A stretch of DNA of 64,000 bases. It comes from Devosia sp. 66-22. GTDB taxonomy: Bacteria > Pseudomonadota > Alphaproteobacteria > Rhizobiales > Devosiaceae. Both the position numbers and the translations under genes were made by a program. Below are positions 7,840 through 16,645 of the stretch, in pieces (position 1 is the stretch's first letter; the number at the start of each line of letters is the position of its first letter). The stretch is taken from NCBI GenBank assembly GCA_001899065.1, contig MKUZ01000031.1, forward strand, positions 73,382 through 137,381, read 5' to 3'. Under the pieces are notes generated by a model that was given only the letters and a program-made list of their open reading frames with translations, did not search any database and had not been told where the DNA came from.

Positions 7840-9885
7840 ATGCTCAAGCGCAGGCTGCTGCCAACATTGCTGGGTCTGATGCTGGTGGCGTTGCTCGGCC
7901 TCGTCCGGCTCGGCGATCCGCTGCCGGTCGCCTCCATCCGCGACATGGGCTTCGATTTCTACCAGCGGCTGCTGCCGCGCGCGGGCACGGACAGTCCGGT
8001 GCGCGTCGTCGACATCGACGATGCGTCGCTGGCGCGGCTCGGCCAGTGGCCATGGCCGCGCTCGATGTTCGCGACCCTCACCGACAGGCTCGCCGAGCTG
8101 GGCGCGGCCTCGATCGGCTACGACGTGCTGTTTCCCGAGCCGGATCGGCTGGGGACGCAGAACGACACCGCCTTCGCCGCCGCGCTCGGCAAGACCAATG
8201 CGGTGCTCGGCTTTTCGGTCTCGGCCGGCGCCCCGCCCCTCGCGCTGCAGCCGAAGGCGGCCATTGCCGTCTCCGGCGGCGATCCGGCGCCGTCGCTGCC
8301 CGCCATCCTCGGTGCCGTCGCGCCGCTCACTGTCCTCAGCGACGCGGCGTCCGGGCTGGGCGGCCTCAGCCTCAATGCCAGGGATACGGCCGGCACGGTG
8401 CGGCGCGCGCCGATGCTGTGGAGCGACGGCACCAATCTCTATCCCGCCCTGTCGCTCGAAACGCTGCGTCTTGCGCTGGGCGTGCCAACGCTGGTGGCGC
8501 TCGGCGATACCCGCGGCGGCGGCACGCTCGAGGGCGTGCGTGTCGGGCCGTTCACCGTCTCCACCACCGCCAATGGCGAGGTCGTGCTCTACGACCGCCC
8601 CGAGCAGCCGGCGCAGAGCATCTCGGCCTGGGCGCTGCTCGATGACGGCTATGCCTCGTTGCGCGGCGAGGTCGAGGGCCGCATCGTTCTCATCGGCACG
8701 TCCGCGGCGGGCCTCCTCGATCTGCGCGCGACGCCGCTGTCGCCCAGCCGCGCCGGCGTTCTCATTCATGCGGCGCTGATCGACCAGATCGTGTCGGGGC
8801 AGTTCCTCAGCCGCGCCGACTGGGTGCAGGGGCTCGAGCTCCTGGTGATGCTGGTGAGCGGCGTGCTGCTGGTGTTCGTGGTGCTCAATCTGGGCCCGCT
8901 CGCCGGCCTCCTCGTGGCGCTGACGCTGGTCGCGGCGCTCGCCGGCGGCTCCTATGCCGCGTTCGCCACGCGCGGCTGGCTCATCGATGCGACCTATCCG
9001 GCCGCGGCGGCGCTCCTCGTCTATACCGCGATGGTCTACTTCCAGTTCTCGCTCACCGAGCGCAACCGGCTGGAGCTGCGCCGGGCCTTCGGCTACTACG
9101 TCGCGCCCGAGCTGCTGACCCGTATCGAGCGCAGCGCCGCCGAGCTCAAGCTGGGCGGCGAGGCGCGACCGATCAGCGTGATGTTCGCCGATATGCGCGG
9201 CTTCACCGCCTTCACCGAAGCCCATGCGCCCACCGAGACGCTGGGCATGCTCAATACGCTGTTCGGCGCGCTCGGCCGCGAGATCGTCGATCGCTCCGGC
9301 ACCATCGACAAGTTCATCGGGGATTCCATAATGGCGTTCTGGAACGCGCCGGTCGATGTGCGCGACCATCCGCGCCGCGCCGCCGAAGCCGCGCTCGCCA
9401 TGCGCGCCCGCCTCGCTGCGCTCAATGCCGAGGGCAAGCTCCAGGGCACCGCCATCGGCATCGGGCTCAGCACTGGCGATGCGCTGGTGGGCAATATGGG
9501 GCTCGAGAGCCGCTTCGACTATTCGGCCATCGGCGACACCGTCAATGTCGCCTCGCGCGTCGAGACCGAAAGCAAGATCATCGGCTTCGACATCGCCGCT
9601 TCCGATGCGCTGCGCCAGGCGGTGCCCGATCTCGCCTGGCTCGAGGCGGGCACGGTGCAGCTCAAGGGCAAGGCCAGGCGCCTGCCCATCCACATCCTCG
9701 TGGGCGATGCGGCGCTGGCGCAGACGCCGGCGTTCATCGCGCTGCACGAGGCGCATCTGAGCTGGCTGGGCGGCAGCGGCGACCTGGCGCTGTGCAGCGC
9801 GCTCGCGGCGCGGCTCGATCCACGCCTCGCCCGCTTCTACGAACTGATCCCCGGCCGCGCCGACGACTTCGCGTCCTCCGCATAA
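7840..9885 (+). CDS. CHASE2 domain adenylate/guanylate cyclase
   Basis: This is a 681-residue transmembrane class III nucleotide cyclase. An N-terminal helix (residues 5-25) is followed by an extracytoplasmic CHASE2 sensor (about 30-325), three hydrophobic helices (about 330-405) and a cytoplasmic cyclase domain (about 435-630). Both metal-binding segments are intact, VMFADMRGFTAFTE near 445 and IDKFIGDSIMAFWNAP near 488, as is the downstream DYSAIGDTVNVASR. Substrate choice (ATP or GTP) cannot be read reliably. It probably forms a unit with the FecR gene. Its last 49 bases overlap the 3' end of the convergent selO gene. Confidence 0.92.
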   Translation: MLKRRLLPTLLGLMLVALLGLVRLGDPLPVASIRDMGFDFYQRLLPRAGTDSPVRVVDIDDASLARLGQWPWPRSMFATLTDRLAELGAASIGYDVLFPEPDRLGTQNDTAFAAALGKTNAVLGFSVSAGAPPLALQPKAAIAVSGGDPAPSLPAILGAVAPLTVLSDAASGLGGLSLNARDTAGTVRRAPMLWSDGTNLYPALSLETLRLALGVPTLVALGDTRGGGTLEGVRVGPFTVSTTANGEVVLYDRPEQPAQSISAWALLDDGYASLRGEVEGRIVLIGTSAAGLLDLRATPLSPSRAGVLIHAALIDQIVSGQFLSRADWVQGLELLVMLVSGVLLVFVVLNLGPLAGLLVALTLVAALAGGSYAAFATRGWLIDATYPAAAALLVYTAMVYFQFSLTERNRLELRRAFGYYVAPELLTRIERSAAELKLGGEARPISVMFADMRGFTAFTEAHAPTETLGMLNTLFGALGREIVDRSGTIDKFIGDSIMAFWNAPVDVRDHPRRAAEAALAMRARLAALNAEGKLQGTAIGIGLSTGDALVGNMGLESRFDYSAIGDTVNVASRVETESKIIGFDIAASDALRQAVPDLAWLEAGTVQLKGKARRLPIHILVGDAALAQTPAFIALHEAHLSWLGGSGDLALCSALAARLDPRLARFYELIPGRADDFASSA

Positions 9886-11288
9886 GCCTGCCGCATCTCC
9901 TCGATTTCGGCGAGCGCATGGTGGAACTGGCTCCAGTCGTCGTGCGCGGCGATGGGCGCCCACAGCGCTTCCATCTCATCGATCAGCATGGTGCGCGGCG
10001 TCTCCCGCGCGAAATAGGGATGGTCGAGGTTCACCGACGGCCCGGGCTCATAGGGCTCCAGTGCCGCCCGCAGCGGCGCGAAGCTCTCGCCGGCATAGGC
10101 CGCCGCCACCGGGCTGCGCGCGGTCCGTTCGCTGCCTAGCCTGCCACCGCGCCAGTCGAACCAGAACTGCTCGTAGCCGATCTGGCTGTCGTTGAGGAAG
10201 GCGAAGATCCGGACCACCAGCTCGGCATCCTCCGCGTCGCCGCGCGACACAAGGCCGAGCCGGCGTAGAGCCGCGTTCCAGATGCCGCGCTGGAAGGCCG
10301 GCCAGAAGCTGTTGAGCGCGGCCTCGAGGCCGGCATGGTCGCCCAGCGGCAGCAGGCATTCGGCGAGCCGCGTCACGTTCCAGGCCATGGCGTCGGGCTG
10401 CCGGCCGAAGGCATAGAGCCCGGTGCTGTCGAAATAGGCGGCGGTGAACGCCGGATCGTAGGTCGGCACGAAGCGCCACGGGCCGTAGTCGAAGCTCTCG
10501 CCGGTGATGTTGATGTTGTCGCTGTTGAGCACGCCGTGCACGAAGCCGGCGGCGACGATATCGGCGCCGGTCGTCGCGACGCGCTGCGCCGTTTCGCGCA
10601 GCAGCGTCTCGGCCGGCGCGTTGCCGCCATCGGTGCCGAAGTAAGTCCGCAGCGAGTAGTCGAGCAGCCGCTTCATGTTGGCCGTGTCGTGCTGGAACGC
10701 CAGCCGCTGGAACGTGCCGATGCGGATGTGGCTGTGGCTCAGCCGCACCAGCACGCCCGCCCGCGTCGGCGAGGGCTCGTCGTTGCGCTCGAGTTCCTCG
10801 CCGGTCTCGATCAGGCTCAGCGATCTGCTGGTGTCGACGCCCAGCGCCTCGAGCATCGCCGTCGCCAGCACCTCGCGCACGCCACCCTTCAGCGTCAGCC
10901 GCCCGTCGCCCATGCGCGACCAGGGCGTGCGCCCCGAGCCCTTGGTGCCGAGGTCGAGCAGCCGCCCCGTCGCGTCGTGCAGCTGCGCGAACAGGAAGCC
11001 GCGCCCGTCGCCGAGGTCCGGATTGTAGGTCTGGAACTGGTGCCCGTGATAGCGCAGCGCCAGCGGCTCGGCGAACGACCCCGCGATCGGCACGAAGCGG
11101 CCGAAATGCTCGACCCATTGCGCATCGCTCAGCCCGTCGAGCCCCACTGACGCCGCCGCGCGCTGGTTGCGATAACGAAGGATGTTCGCGGGGAAAGTCG
11201 CGGCGCGGACCTTGTCGAAGAACTCCTCGCCGAGCTCGGCGTGTGAGGTGGAGGGTCTCAATCCGGCGGGGGAAGCAGCTTGCTTCAT
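9837..11288 (-). CDS. selO: Protein adenylyltransferase SelO (YdiU family)
   Basis: The 483-residue pseudokinase-fold protein matches SelO, which transfers AMP to hydroxyl side chains of target proteins. Family features include YHGHQFQTYNPDLGDGRG near residue 80, the glycine-rich LGTKGSGRTPWSR, and GFVHGVLNSDNINITGESFD with the catalytic-loop Asp. ATG 11288 follows the upstream methyltransferase stop by 7 bases, so the two are probably co-transcribed. A longer start inside that gene is unlikely. In E. coli SelO modifies proteins of redox homeostasis; its operon here with a D-lactate dehydrogenase is consistent with a redox theme, by inference. Confidence 0.93.
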   Translation of the reverse strand: MKQAASPAGLRPSTSHAELGEEFFDKVRAATFPANILRYRNQRAAASVGLDGLSDAQWVEHFGRFVPIAGSFAEPLALRYHGHQFQTYNPDLGDGRGFLFAQLHDATGRLLDLGTKGSGRTPWSRMGDGRLTLKGGVREVLATAMLEALGVDTSRSLSLIETGEELERNDEPSPTRAGVLVRLSHSHIRIGTFQRLAFQHDTANMKRLLDYSLRTYFGTDGGNAPAETLLRETAQRVATTGADIVAAGFVHGVLNSDNINITGESFDYGPWRFVPTYDPAFTAAYFDSTGLYAFGRQPDAMAWNVTRLAECLLPLGDHAGLEAALNSFWPAFQRGIWNAALRRLGLVSRGDAEDAELVVRIFAFLNDSQIGYEQFWFDWRGGRLGSERTARSPVAAAYAGESFAPLRAALEPYEPGPSVNLDHPYFARETPRTMLIDEMEALWAPIAAHDDWSQFHHALAEIEEMRQAYAEDAKSSARPGISS

Positions 11289-11295
11289 TGTCTCT

Positions 11296-12348
11296 TCAGC
11301 GCCTGAACACGCCGACCAGTTCCACATGCGTCGACCAGGCGAACTGATCCACCGGCGTCAGCGTCTCGAGCGTGTATCCGCCCCCGGTCAGGATCGCCGC
11401 ATCGCGGGCAAAGGTTTTCGGCTCGCACGACACCGCCACGACGACCGGCACCTTCGATTTCGCCAGCTCGCGGGCCTGCGCCTCGGCCCCGGCGCGTGGT
11501 GGGTCGAACACCACCGCATCGAAATCCTTGAGCTCCACCGGCACCATCGGCTCGCGGAACAGGTCGCGCGCCTTGGCCGTCACCGGCTTAAGTCCCTTGG
11601 CAAAGCGCAGCGCCTTGCCCAGCGCCTCGATCGCAGCGCGGTCGCTGTCGGCCGCGTAGACCTTCGCCTTTTCCGCCAGCCGCAGCGTGAACGGGCCCAT
11701 GCCGCAGAACAGGTCGGCCACGGCCTTCGCCTTGCCCACGCCTTCGACCACCAGCGCGCCCAGCGTCGCTTCGGCCATCTCGGTCGCCTGGAGGAAGCTG
11801 CCGATGGGGATCTCGACGCTCGCCTTGCCCATCGCCACCGCCGGCGGCTGCGTCTGCAGCACCATGTCGCCATTGAGCGTCATGCGCGCCACCTGCGCGC
11901 GCTGCGCCAGGATCGTCAGCTTCTCGGGCTTCAGCCGCCGGTCGGTGCGAATGGCGACGTCGAGCCCGGTATCGGTCGCGGTGAAGGCCACGTCGCAATC
12001 GCCGATCGTTGCCGCGATCGGCCGCGTCAGGGCGGGTGCGCGCTCGGCCAGCGCCGGCACGAGGATCGGGCAGGCCGTGATGTCGACAAGGTCGTGGCTG
12101 CGCGCCGCCATGTAGCCCACGGCGCCGCCGCGGGCGTGCAGCGTGGCGCGCCGCCGCCCGTCGCCATGCGCCTCGATGGTCGGCGCCAGCGTCGCCTGCA
12201 CCTTGTGGTAGCGCAGCGCGTCGTCCACCAGCCCGCGCTTCAGCGCGTCATAGCTGGCGGGGCCGTAGTGCTGCAGCGTGCAGCCGCCACAGGTGCCGAA
12301 ATAGGGGCAGAACGGGTCGGCGCGGTCTTCTGGCGGTTCAGGACGCAT
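11296..12348 (-). CDS. TrmA/RlmD-type RNA 5-methyluridine methyltransferase
   Basis: The 350-residue SAM-dependent methyltransferase starts with an iron-sulfur cysteine cluster (C14, C20, C23 in CPYFGTCGGC, plus a later ACPIL Cys). The SAM motif is DLFCGMGPFTLRLA and the catalytic Cys is in VVAVSCEPKTFA. DPPRAGAEAQ corresponds to the conserved DPPR loop. It probably methylates a uridine in 23S rRNA (RlmD/RlmC-like); the exact position is not readable. The usual N-terminal TRAM domain is missing. ATG 12348 overlaps the end of the dehydrogenase gene by 11 bases, indicating coupled translation. Confidence 0.88.
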   Translation of the reverse strand: MRPEPPEDRADPFCPYFGTCGGCTLQHYGPASYDALKRGLVDDALRYHKVQATLAPTIEAHGDGRRRATLHARGGAVGYMAARSHDLVDITACPILVPALAERAPALTRPIAATIGDCDVAFTATDTGLDVAIRTDRRLKPEKLTILAQRAQVARMTLNGDMVLQTQPPAVAMGKASVEIPIGSFLQATEMAEATLGALVVEGVGKAKAVADLFCGMGPFTLRLAEKAKVYAADSDRAAIEALGKALRFAKGLKPVTAKARDLFREPMVPVELKDFDAVVFDPPRAGAEAQARELAKSKVPVVVAVSCEPKTFARDAAILTGGGYTLETLTPVDQFAWSTHVELVGVFRR

Positions 12349-15241
12349 CCGGCCTTGTAACGTATTCCAGGAGACTTGCCAGCGACACGAAGGGAATGCC
12401 CGCGCGCTCGCTCAGCCCGCTGGCGCAGGTCGACACTGTCGACACGCCCAGCGTGCAGTCGGCTGGAATATCGTTCTTCACAAAGCGCGTCGCCCATTGG
12501 TTGAGCTCGGGCACATAGAGCCCCTTGTCCCCGGCATAGCCGCAGCAGCTCACCGTTTCGAGCGGCGCCACCGTCTCGGCGCAGGCCGCCGCCACGGCGT
12601 TGATCGCCGCCTGCTCCTTCATGCGCTGGGCCGAACAATTGTGGTGCACCGCCACCGCCGGCAGCTTGCGCGTCACGGTCAGCCTGGGCAGCACCTCCGC
12701 CACCAGGAACTCGGCGCTGTCGGCCACCGTCACGGTGCCGTGGTGTTCCTTCAAATGCTTGGCGCAGGTCGAGGCGTCGGTCAGGACGCGCGCGCCGGCG
12801 GGCGCGAGCTTTTCGACCAGCCGGTCGCCCACCTGCTGCGACTGCTCGGGGAACCCTTTGCTGAGGAAGGGCTGGCCGCAGCATTGCCCGTCGAGCCCAT
12901 CGGGCACGATCACCTCGAAGCCGGCGCGCGTGAGCAGCGCGATCATCGCCTGCGGCGCCGGCCGCAAATCGTACGGCGTGGGGTTGGCGCCGAACATGCG
13001 GGTCGGGCAGGCGGGGAAATACACCACGCGATTGTCGGGCTGCGTGGCGATCGGCACCGGGAAGCCCGTCGTCTTCGGGTCGTTGCGCAGATTGGGCCCG
13101 ACAGCGGCGGGTGGCGCGCCCGGTCCCGGCCGCAGCGCGCGGCTGACGCGCGGCGTCTTCAGCACCTTGCGCATCGCGCCGGCAATCGCATCGGTCGCGC
13201 CGTCGCCGATGATGCGCCGGCTCAGCGCCTGCGCGCCCACGCCGGCGGTCAGTCCCGCCTCGATGGCGCGGGTGTGCCGCGCCGCGGTCGACGCGATGCG
13301 CCGGCTGGCCTCGGTCTGCCGCCGCGCCCGCTCGCCGATTACCATCGTGCCGGTCTCGATGCCAACCGGGCAGCGCTCGGCGCACACATTGCCGGCGGCA
13401 CAGGTATAGAGCCCGGCATAGGCAAAGCTCTCCTCCATCGCGGCGAGCCGCGCATTGTCCTCGCCGGTGGCGCGCAGCCGCGCCATCTCGCGCGTGGTCA
13501 CGATCCGCTGGCGCGGCGACAGCGTCAGTTGCGCGCTCGGGCAGGCCGGCTCGCAGAAGCCGCATTCGATGCACAGATCCACAATCGGGTTGGCGAGCGG
13601 CATGAGCTTCAAATTCTGCACATGCACCTGCGCGTTCGGCGTGATCAGCACGCCGGGGTTCAGCAGCCCCTCGGGGTCGAACAGCGGCTTGATCTTCTGC
13701 ATGATCGCATAGGCCGCCGCGCCCCATTCGCGTTCGACGAAGGGGGCGATGGCGCGGCCCGTGCCGTGCTCGGCCTTGAGGCTGCCGCCATAGCGCACCG
13801 ACACCAGCTCGCTCAGGGCGCGCGAGAAGATGTCGAACTTCTCGTCCTGCCCGGGGATCGAGAAATCGTCGCCCATCTGGAAGTGGAGATTGCCCGCCAG
13901 CGCATGGCCGAAGATCACTGCGTCATCGTAGCCATGCGCGTCGAGCAGGGCGCGCAGATCGATCACGAAATCGGCGAGCTTTTCGATCGGCGCCGCCACG
14001 TCCTCGGTCAGCATCGAGGTGCCCTTGGGGCGTGCCGCGCCAGCCGAGGCGAAGAAGCCCTTGCGCACGTCCCACAGCGCGTGGCTGCGCTCCTCGTCGG
14101 GCGAGAAGTTGAGGTCGGTCGCGCCCTCTTCGCGCAGGATCGCTTCGGCCTTGGCCACTTCGAGCGCCAGCGTCTGCGGGTCCGGGGCCGTCACGTCGAT
14201 CAGGATCACCGGCGAGTTGGGCCCGAGCAGCGGCACGAAGGGCGCGATGACGGGCAGATGCTCCACCGTCGCCAGTGCCCGCCGTTCGATATACTCGGCC
14301 GAGGTCACGCCGGTGGTCGACTGCACGCCGCCATTGGCGAGCCGGGTGATGGCGCGCCCGGCGCTGTGCGGGTCGGGGAAGGGGATCAGCCCGGTCACCT
14401 TGAACGGGTGCTCGGGGATCGTGCGGTAGGTCACCTCGCTCACAAAGCCGAGCGTGCCCTCCGAGCCGACGATCAAATGGATGAGGATGTCGATGGGGTC
14501 GTGGAAATCGACCAGCGCATTGATCGAATAGCCCACCGTGTTCTTGATGCGGTATTTCGTGCGGATCAGCTCGACCAGCGCCGCGTTCGCCGTCACCTCG
14601 TGGTGCAGGGCGTGGAGCGCGTCGAGCAGCTGGGCATGGCTCGCGCGGAAGGCGGCCACCGAGTCGGGGTCGCCCGAGTCGAGCACCGTTCCATCCACCA
14701 GCATCACGCGCATGCGCTCGAGCGTGTGGTAGGTGTTGTAGGCCACGCCGCAGCACATGCCCGACGAGTTGTTGTTGACCACGCCGCCGATCTTGCAGGT
14801 CGCCTGGCTCGCGGGGTCCGGTCCGAGCTTGCGGTTCAGCGGCTTCAGCACGCGGTTGGCCTGCGCCACGATGATCGCCGGCCCGAGCACGATGCGGTCG
14901 CCCTCATCGAGCACGCGCATCTGCTTGAAGCCGTCGCCCAGCACCGCTAGTACGCCGTCGGTGATCGCCTGGCCGCTGAGCGACGTGCCCGCCGCGCGGA
15001 AGGTCAGCGGCAGCTTCTCGGCGCGTGCCGCCGCCACCACCGCCCGCACCTCATCCTCGGAATTGACGATCACCACCGCCGCCGGCACCAGCCGGTACTG
15101 GCTGGCATCGCCCGAATAGGCATAGGTCATCAGCGGGTCGGTCATCACGCGGTTGGGCGCGATGGAGGTGTTGGCAAGTCGCGCGCGCACGCCTTCGGCG
15201 GCGCTGGCACGATCGGTGGCGATGGGCGAGAGGTCGTTCAT
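12338..15241 (-). CDS. FAD/Fe-S D-lactate dehydrogenase family protein
   Basis: This large flavoprotein (about 967 residues) has an FAD-binding-4 domain (PLTFRAAGTSLSGQAITDG, near residue 80), an FAD-oxidase C-terminal domain, two ferredoxin-type clusters (CIECGFCEPACP near 550; CAAGNVCAERCPVG near 614) and C-terminal CCG domains (GQCCGQPF, SCCGYAGDKG). That arrangement is typical of membrane-associated D-lactate or D-2-hydroxyacid dehydrogenases feeding the respiratory chain. ATG 15241 or ATG 15250 can start it; neither has a good ribosome site. It heads an operon with the methyltransferase and selO and is divergent from an AraC regulator. Confidence 0.9.
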   Translation of the reverse strand: MNDLSPIATDRASAAEGVRARLANTSIAPNRVMTDPLMTYAYSGDASQYRLVPAAVVIVNSEDEVRAVVAAARAEKLPLTFRAAGTSLSGQAITDGVLAVLGDGFKQMRVLDEGDRIVLGPAIIVAQANRVLKPLNRKLGPDPASQATCKIGGVVNNNSSGMCCGVAYNTYHTLERMRVMLVDGTVLDSGDPDSVAAFRASHAQLLDALHALHHEVTANAALVELIRTKYRIKNTVGYSINALVDFHDPIDILIHLIVGSEGTLGFVSEVTYRTIPEHPFKVTGLIPFPDPHSAGRAITRLANGGVQSTTGVTSAEYIERRALATVEHLPVIAPFVPLLGPNSPVILIDVTAPDPQTLALEVAKAEAILREEGATDLNFSPDEERSHALWDVRKGFFASAGAARPKGTSMLTEDVAAPIEKLADFVIDLRALLDAHGYDDAVIFGHALAGNLHFQMGDDFSIPGQDEKFDIFSRALSELVSVRYGGSLKAEHGTGRAIAPFVEREWGAAAYAIMQKIKPLFDPEGLLNPGVLITPNAQVHVQNLKLMPLANPIVDLCIECGFCEPACPSAQLTLSPRQRIVTTREMARLRATGEDNARLAAMEESFAYAGLYTCAAGNVCAERCPVGIETGTMVIGERARRQTEASRRIASTAARHTRAIEAGLTAGVGAQALSRRIIGDGATDAIAGAMRKVLKTPRVSRALRPGPGAPPAAVGPNLRNDPKTTGFPVPIATQPDNRVVYFPACPTRMFGANPTPYDLRPAPQAMIALLTRAGFEVIVPDGLDGQCCGQPFLSKGFPEQSQQVGDRLVEKLAPAGARVLTDASTCAKHLKEHHGTVTVADSAEFLVAEVLPRLTVTRKLPAVAVHHNCSAQRMKEQAAINAVAAACAETVAPLETVSCCGYAGDKGLYVPELNQWATRFVKNDIPADCTLGVSTVSTCASGLSERAGIPFVSLASLLEYVTRPDAS

Positions 15242-15243
15242 GG

Positions 15244-15255
15244 CTAACATGTTAG
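15244..15255. promoter_or_regulatory. Palindrome between divergent dehydrogenase and AraC genes
   Basis: CTAACATGTTAG is a perfect 12-base palindrome at the start of the dehydrogenase gene, 28 bases before the AraC gene's TTG start. It also contains an alternative ATG (15250). Position and symmetry suggest an operator in the very short divergent gap. Confidence 0.35.
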
Positions 15256-15282
15256 GCCGATTTGCCGGCCGGGGGGAGTCGC

Positions 15283-16179
15283 TTGACCCCCGTCGCGGTA
15301 CGGCGTCTGTTTCGTCGCATGGGCTTTGAGTTCGCGCTGCATGTGCCGGGGCCACCGCTCGACCGCCATGTCGAGTTGCTCACCTTCTATGCCGGCTACG
15401 CGCCGCAGCATCAGCGCGAAAAGCTCATCCCCGACGGCGCCATCCAGATCATCGTCGATCTGACCGACCGGCCCAAGAAGCTCTATGCCAGTGAAACCTC
15501 GCCGCTCGCCGTCGATTTCAGCCGCTCCTGGATTTCGGGCATGCAGCAACGCTGGATCGTCATCGAGGCGCAGCCCGCCGCCTCCATGCTCATCATCCGC
15601 TTCCGGCCCGGCGGCGCGCCGGCCTTCATGCGCCATGACGCCTCGGCCTTCACCAATGCCGTCCACCCGCTCGAGGTAGTGCTCAAGCAACGCGCCGGTT
15701 CGCTGCGCGACCGCATCCTCGAGGCGCCGGGCATCGCCGGCAAGTTCGCCGCCGCCGAAGCCTGGCTGCTCGAGCAGGCCGGCGGCAGCCTGCCGTTCCA
15801 TCCGGCCGCGGCGCGGCTGGCCGCGCAACTGGGCACCCCCGGCCAGCGGGTGCGCGACCTCGCCGAGGCGGCCGGCCTCGGCCAGCGGCAGTTGCGCAAT
15901 GTGTTCGACCGCTGGGTCGGGGTGTCGCCCAAATCCTATGCCCGCATCGCGCGCTTCCAGCGGGTGCTCGGCGCGCTGGCCGCCGGCGGCACCGGCGATC
16001 CGGGGCTGGCGAGCGCTCCGCTGGCGCCGCCCGACTGGGCCGGGCTCGCGCAGATAACGGGTTATAGCGACCAGAGCCATTTGAGCCACGATTTCCGCGC
16101 CTTCGCCGGCACCACGCCCGGCGCCTATGCGGCGGCCTATCGCGGCCTCTCCAACTATCTGCCGATCAGCCTCGGCTGA
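15283..16179 (+). CDS. AraC family transcriptional regulator
   Basis: The 298-residue protein has an N-terminal cupin-like sensor segment with the LIPDGAIQIIVDL motif of DUF6597-type AraC regulators, and a C-terminal AraC helix-turn-helix (residues about 190-285; DLAEAAGLGQRQLRNVFDR, then ITGYSDQSHLSHDFRAFAG). The start is TTG 15283, chosen because GGGGGAG lies 5 bases upstream; an earlier TTG at 15262 has no such site. Being divergent from the D-lactate dehydrogenase operon suggests it controls that operon, itself, or both. Confidence 0.87.
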   Translation: MTPVAVRRLFRRMGFEFALHVPGPPLDRHVELLTFYAGYAPQHQREKLIPDGAIQIIVDLTDRPKKLYASETSPLAVDFSRSWISGMQQRWIVIEAQPAASMLIIRFRPGGAPAFMRHDASAFTNAVHPLEVVLKQRAGSLRDRILEAPGIAGKFAAAEAWLLEQAGGSLPFHPAAARLAAQLGTPGQRVRDLAEAAGLGQRQLRNVFDRWVGVSPKSYARIARFQRVLGALAAGGTGDPGLASAPLAPPDWAGLAQITGYSDQSHLSHDFRAFAGTTPGAYAAAYRGLSNYLPISLG

Positions 16180-16249
16180 TTGCCGCTTTTTGCAATACTT
16201 TGCCCCGAAACACCGCCTATCTTTGCCGTCGTTCGGGGGGATCTCAAAA

Positions 16250-16642
16250 ATGCCTGCAGTCAACTGGCTCGCCGTCATCGCCGCCGCGCTCTCGATGTTC
16301 GTCATCGGCGGGCTCTGGTACGGGCCGCTCTTTGCCAAGCCGTGGCAGCGCGCCGCCGGTGTCAGCGACGAACAGCTCAAGTCCGGCAACATGCCGCTGA
16401 TCTTCGGCCTCGCCTTCGTGCTCAGCCTGGTGATGGCGGCAAATCTGGCCTTCTTCGTCAATGGCCTGCCGCTCGGCACCACGGTGCTCTACGCGGTCGC
16501 GGCGGGCCTCGGCTGGGCGGCGCTCGGGCTCTCGACCGTCGCCCTGTTCGAGCGGCGGCCGCTCAGCTACCACCTCATCAATGGCGGCTACCTCACCCTC
16601 GCCTTCGCGGCAATGGGGCTGATCCTGGGGCTCTGGCGCTAG
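16250..16642 (+). CDS. DUF1761 membrane protein
   Basis: This 130-residue protein has four hydrophobic helices and the DUF1761 signature WLAVIAAALSMFVIGGLWYG, then LFAKPW at the N-terminus. GGGGGGATC precedes the ATG. Function is unknown; it is an inner-membrane protein. It follows the AraC gene by 70 bases on the same strand and converges with yciB, the two stops being only 3 bases apart. Confidence 0.8.
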   Translation: MPAVNWLAVIAAALSMFVIGGLWYGPLFAKPWQRAAGVSDEQLKSGNMPLIFGLAFVLSLVMAANLAFFVNGLPLGTTVLYAVAAGLGWAALGLSTVALFERRPLSYHLINGGYLTLAFAAMGLILGLWR

Positions 16643-16645
16643 GCT

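Noticed and set aside
7828-9963. Long minus-strand open frame opposite the cyclase gene
   Set aside because: It is rich in Arg, Gly, Ala and His with no domain pattern, typical of the antisense of GC-rich genes; the cyclase frame has all catalytic motifs.
12497-14950. 817-codon plus-strand open frame opposite the D-lactate dehydrogenase
   Set aside because: Low-complexity Arg/His/Gly composition and no recognisable domains; the minus-strand frame has complete FAD and Fe-S motifs.
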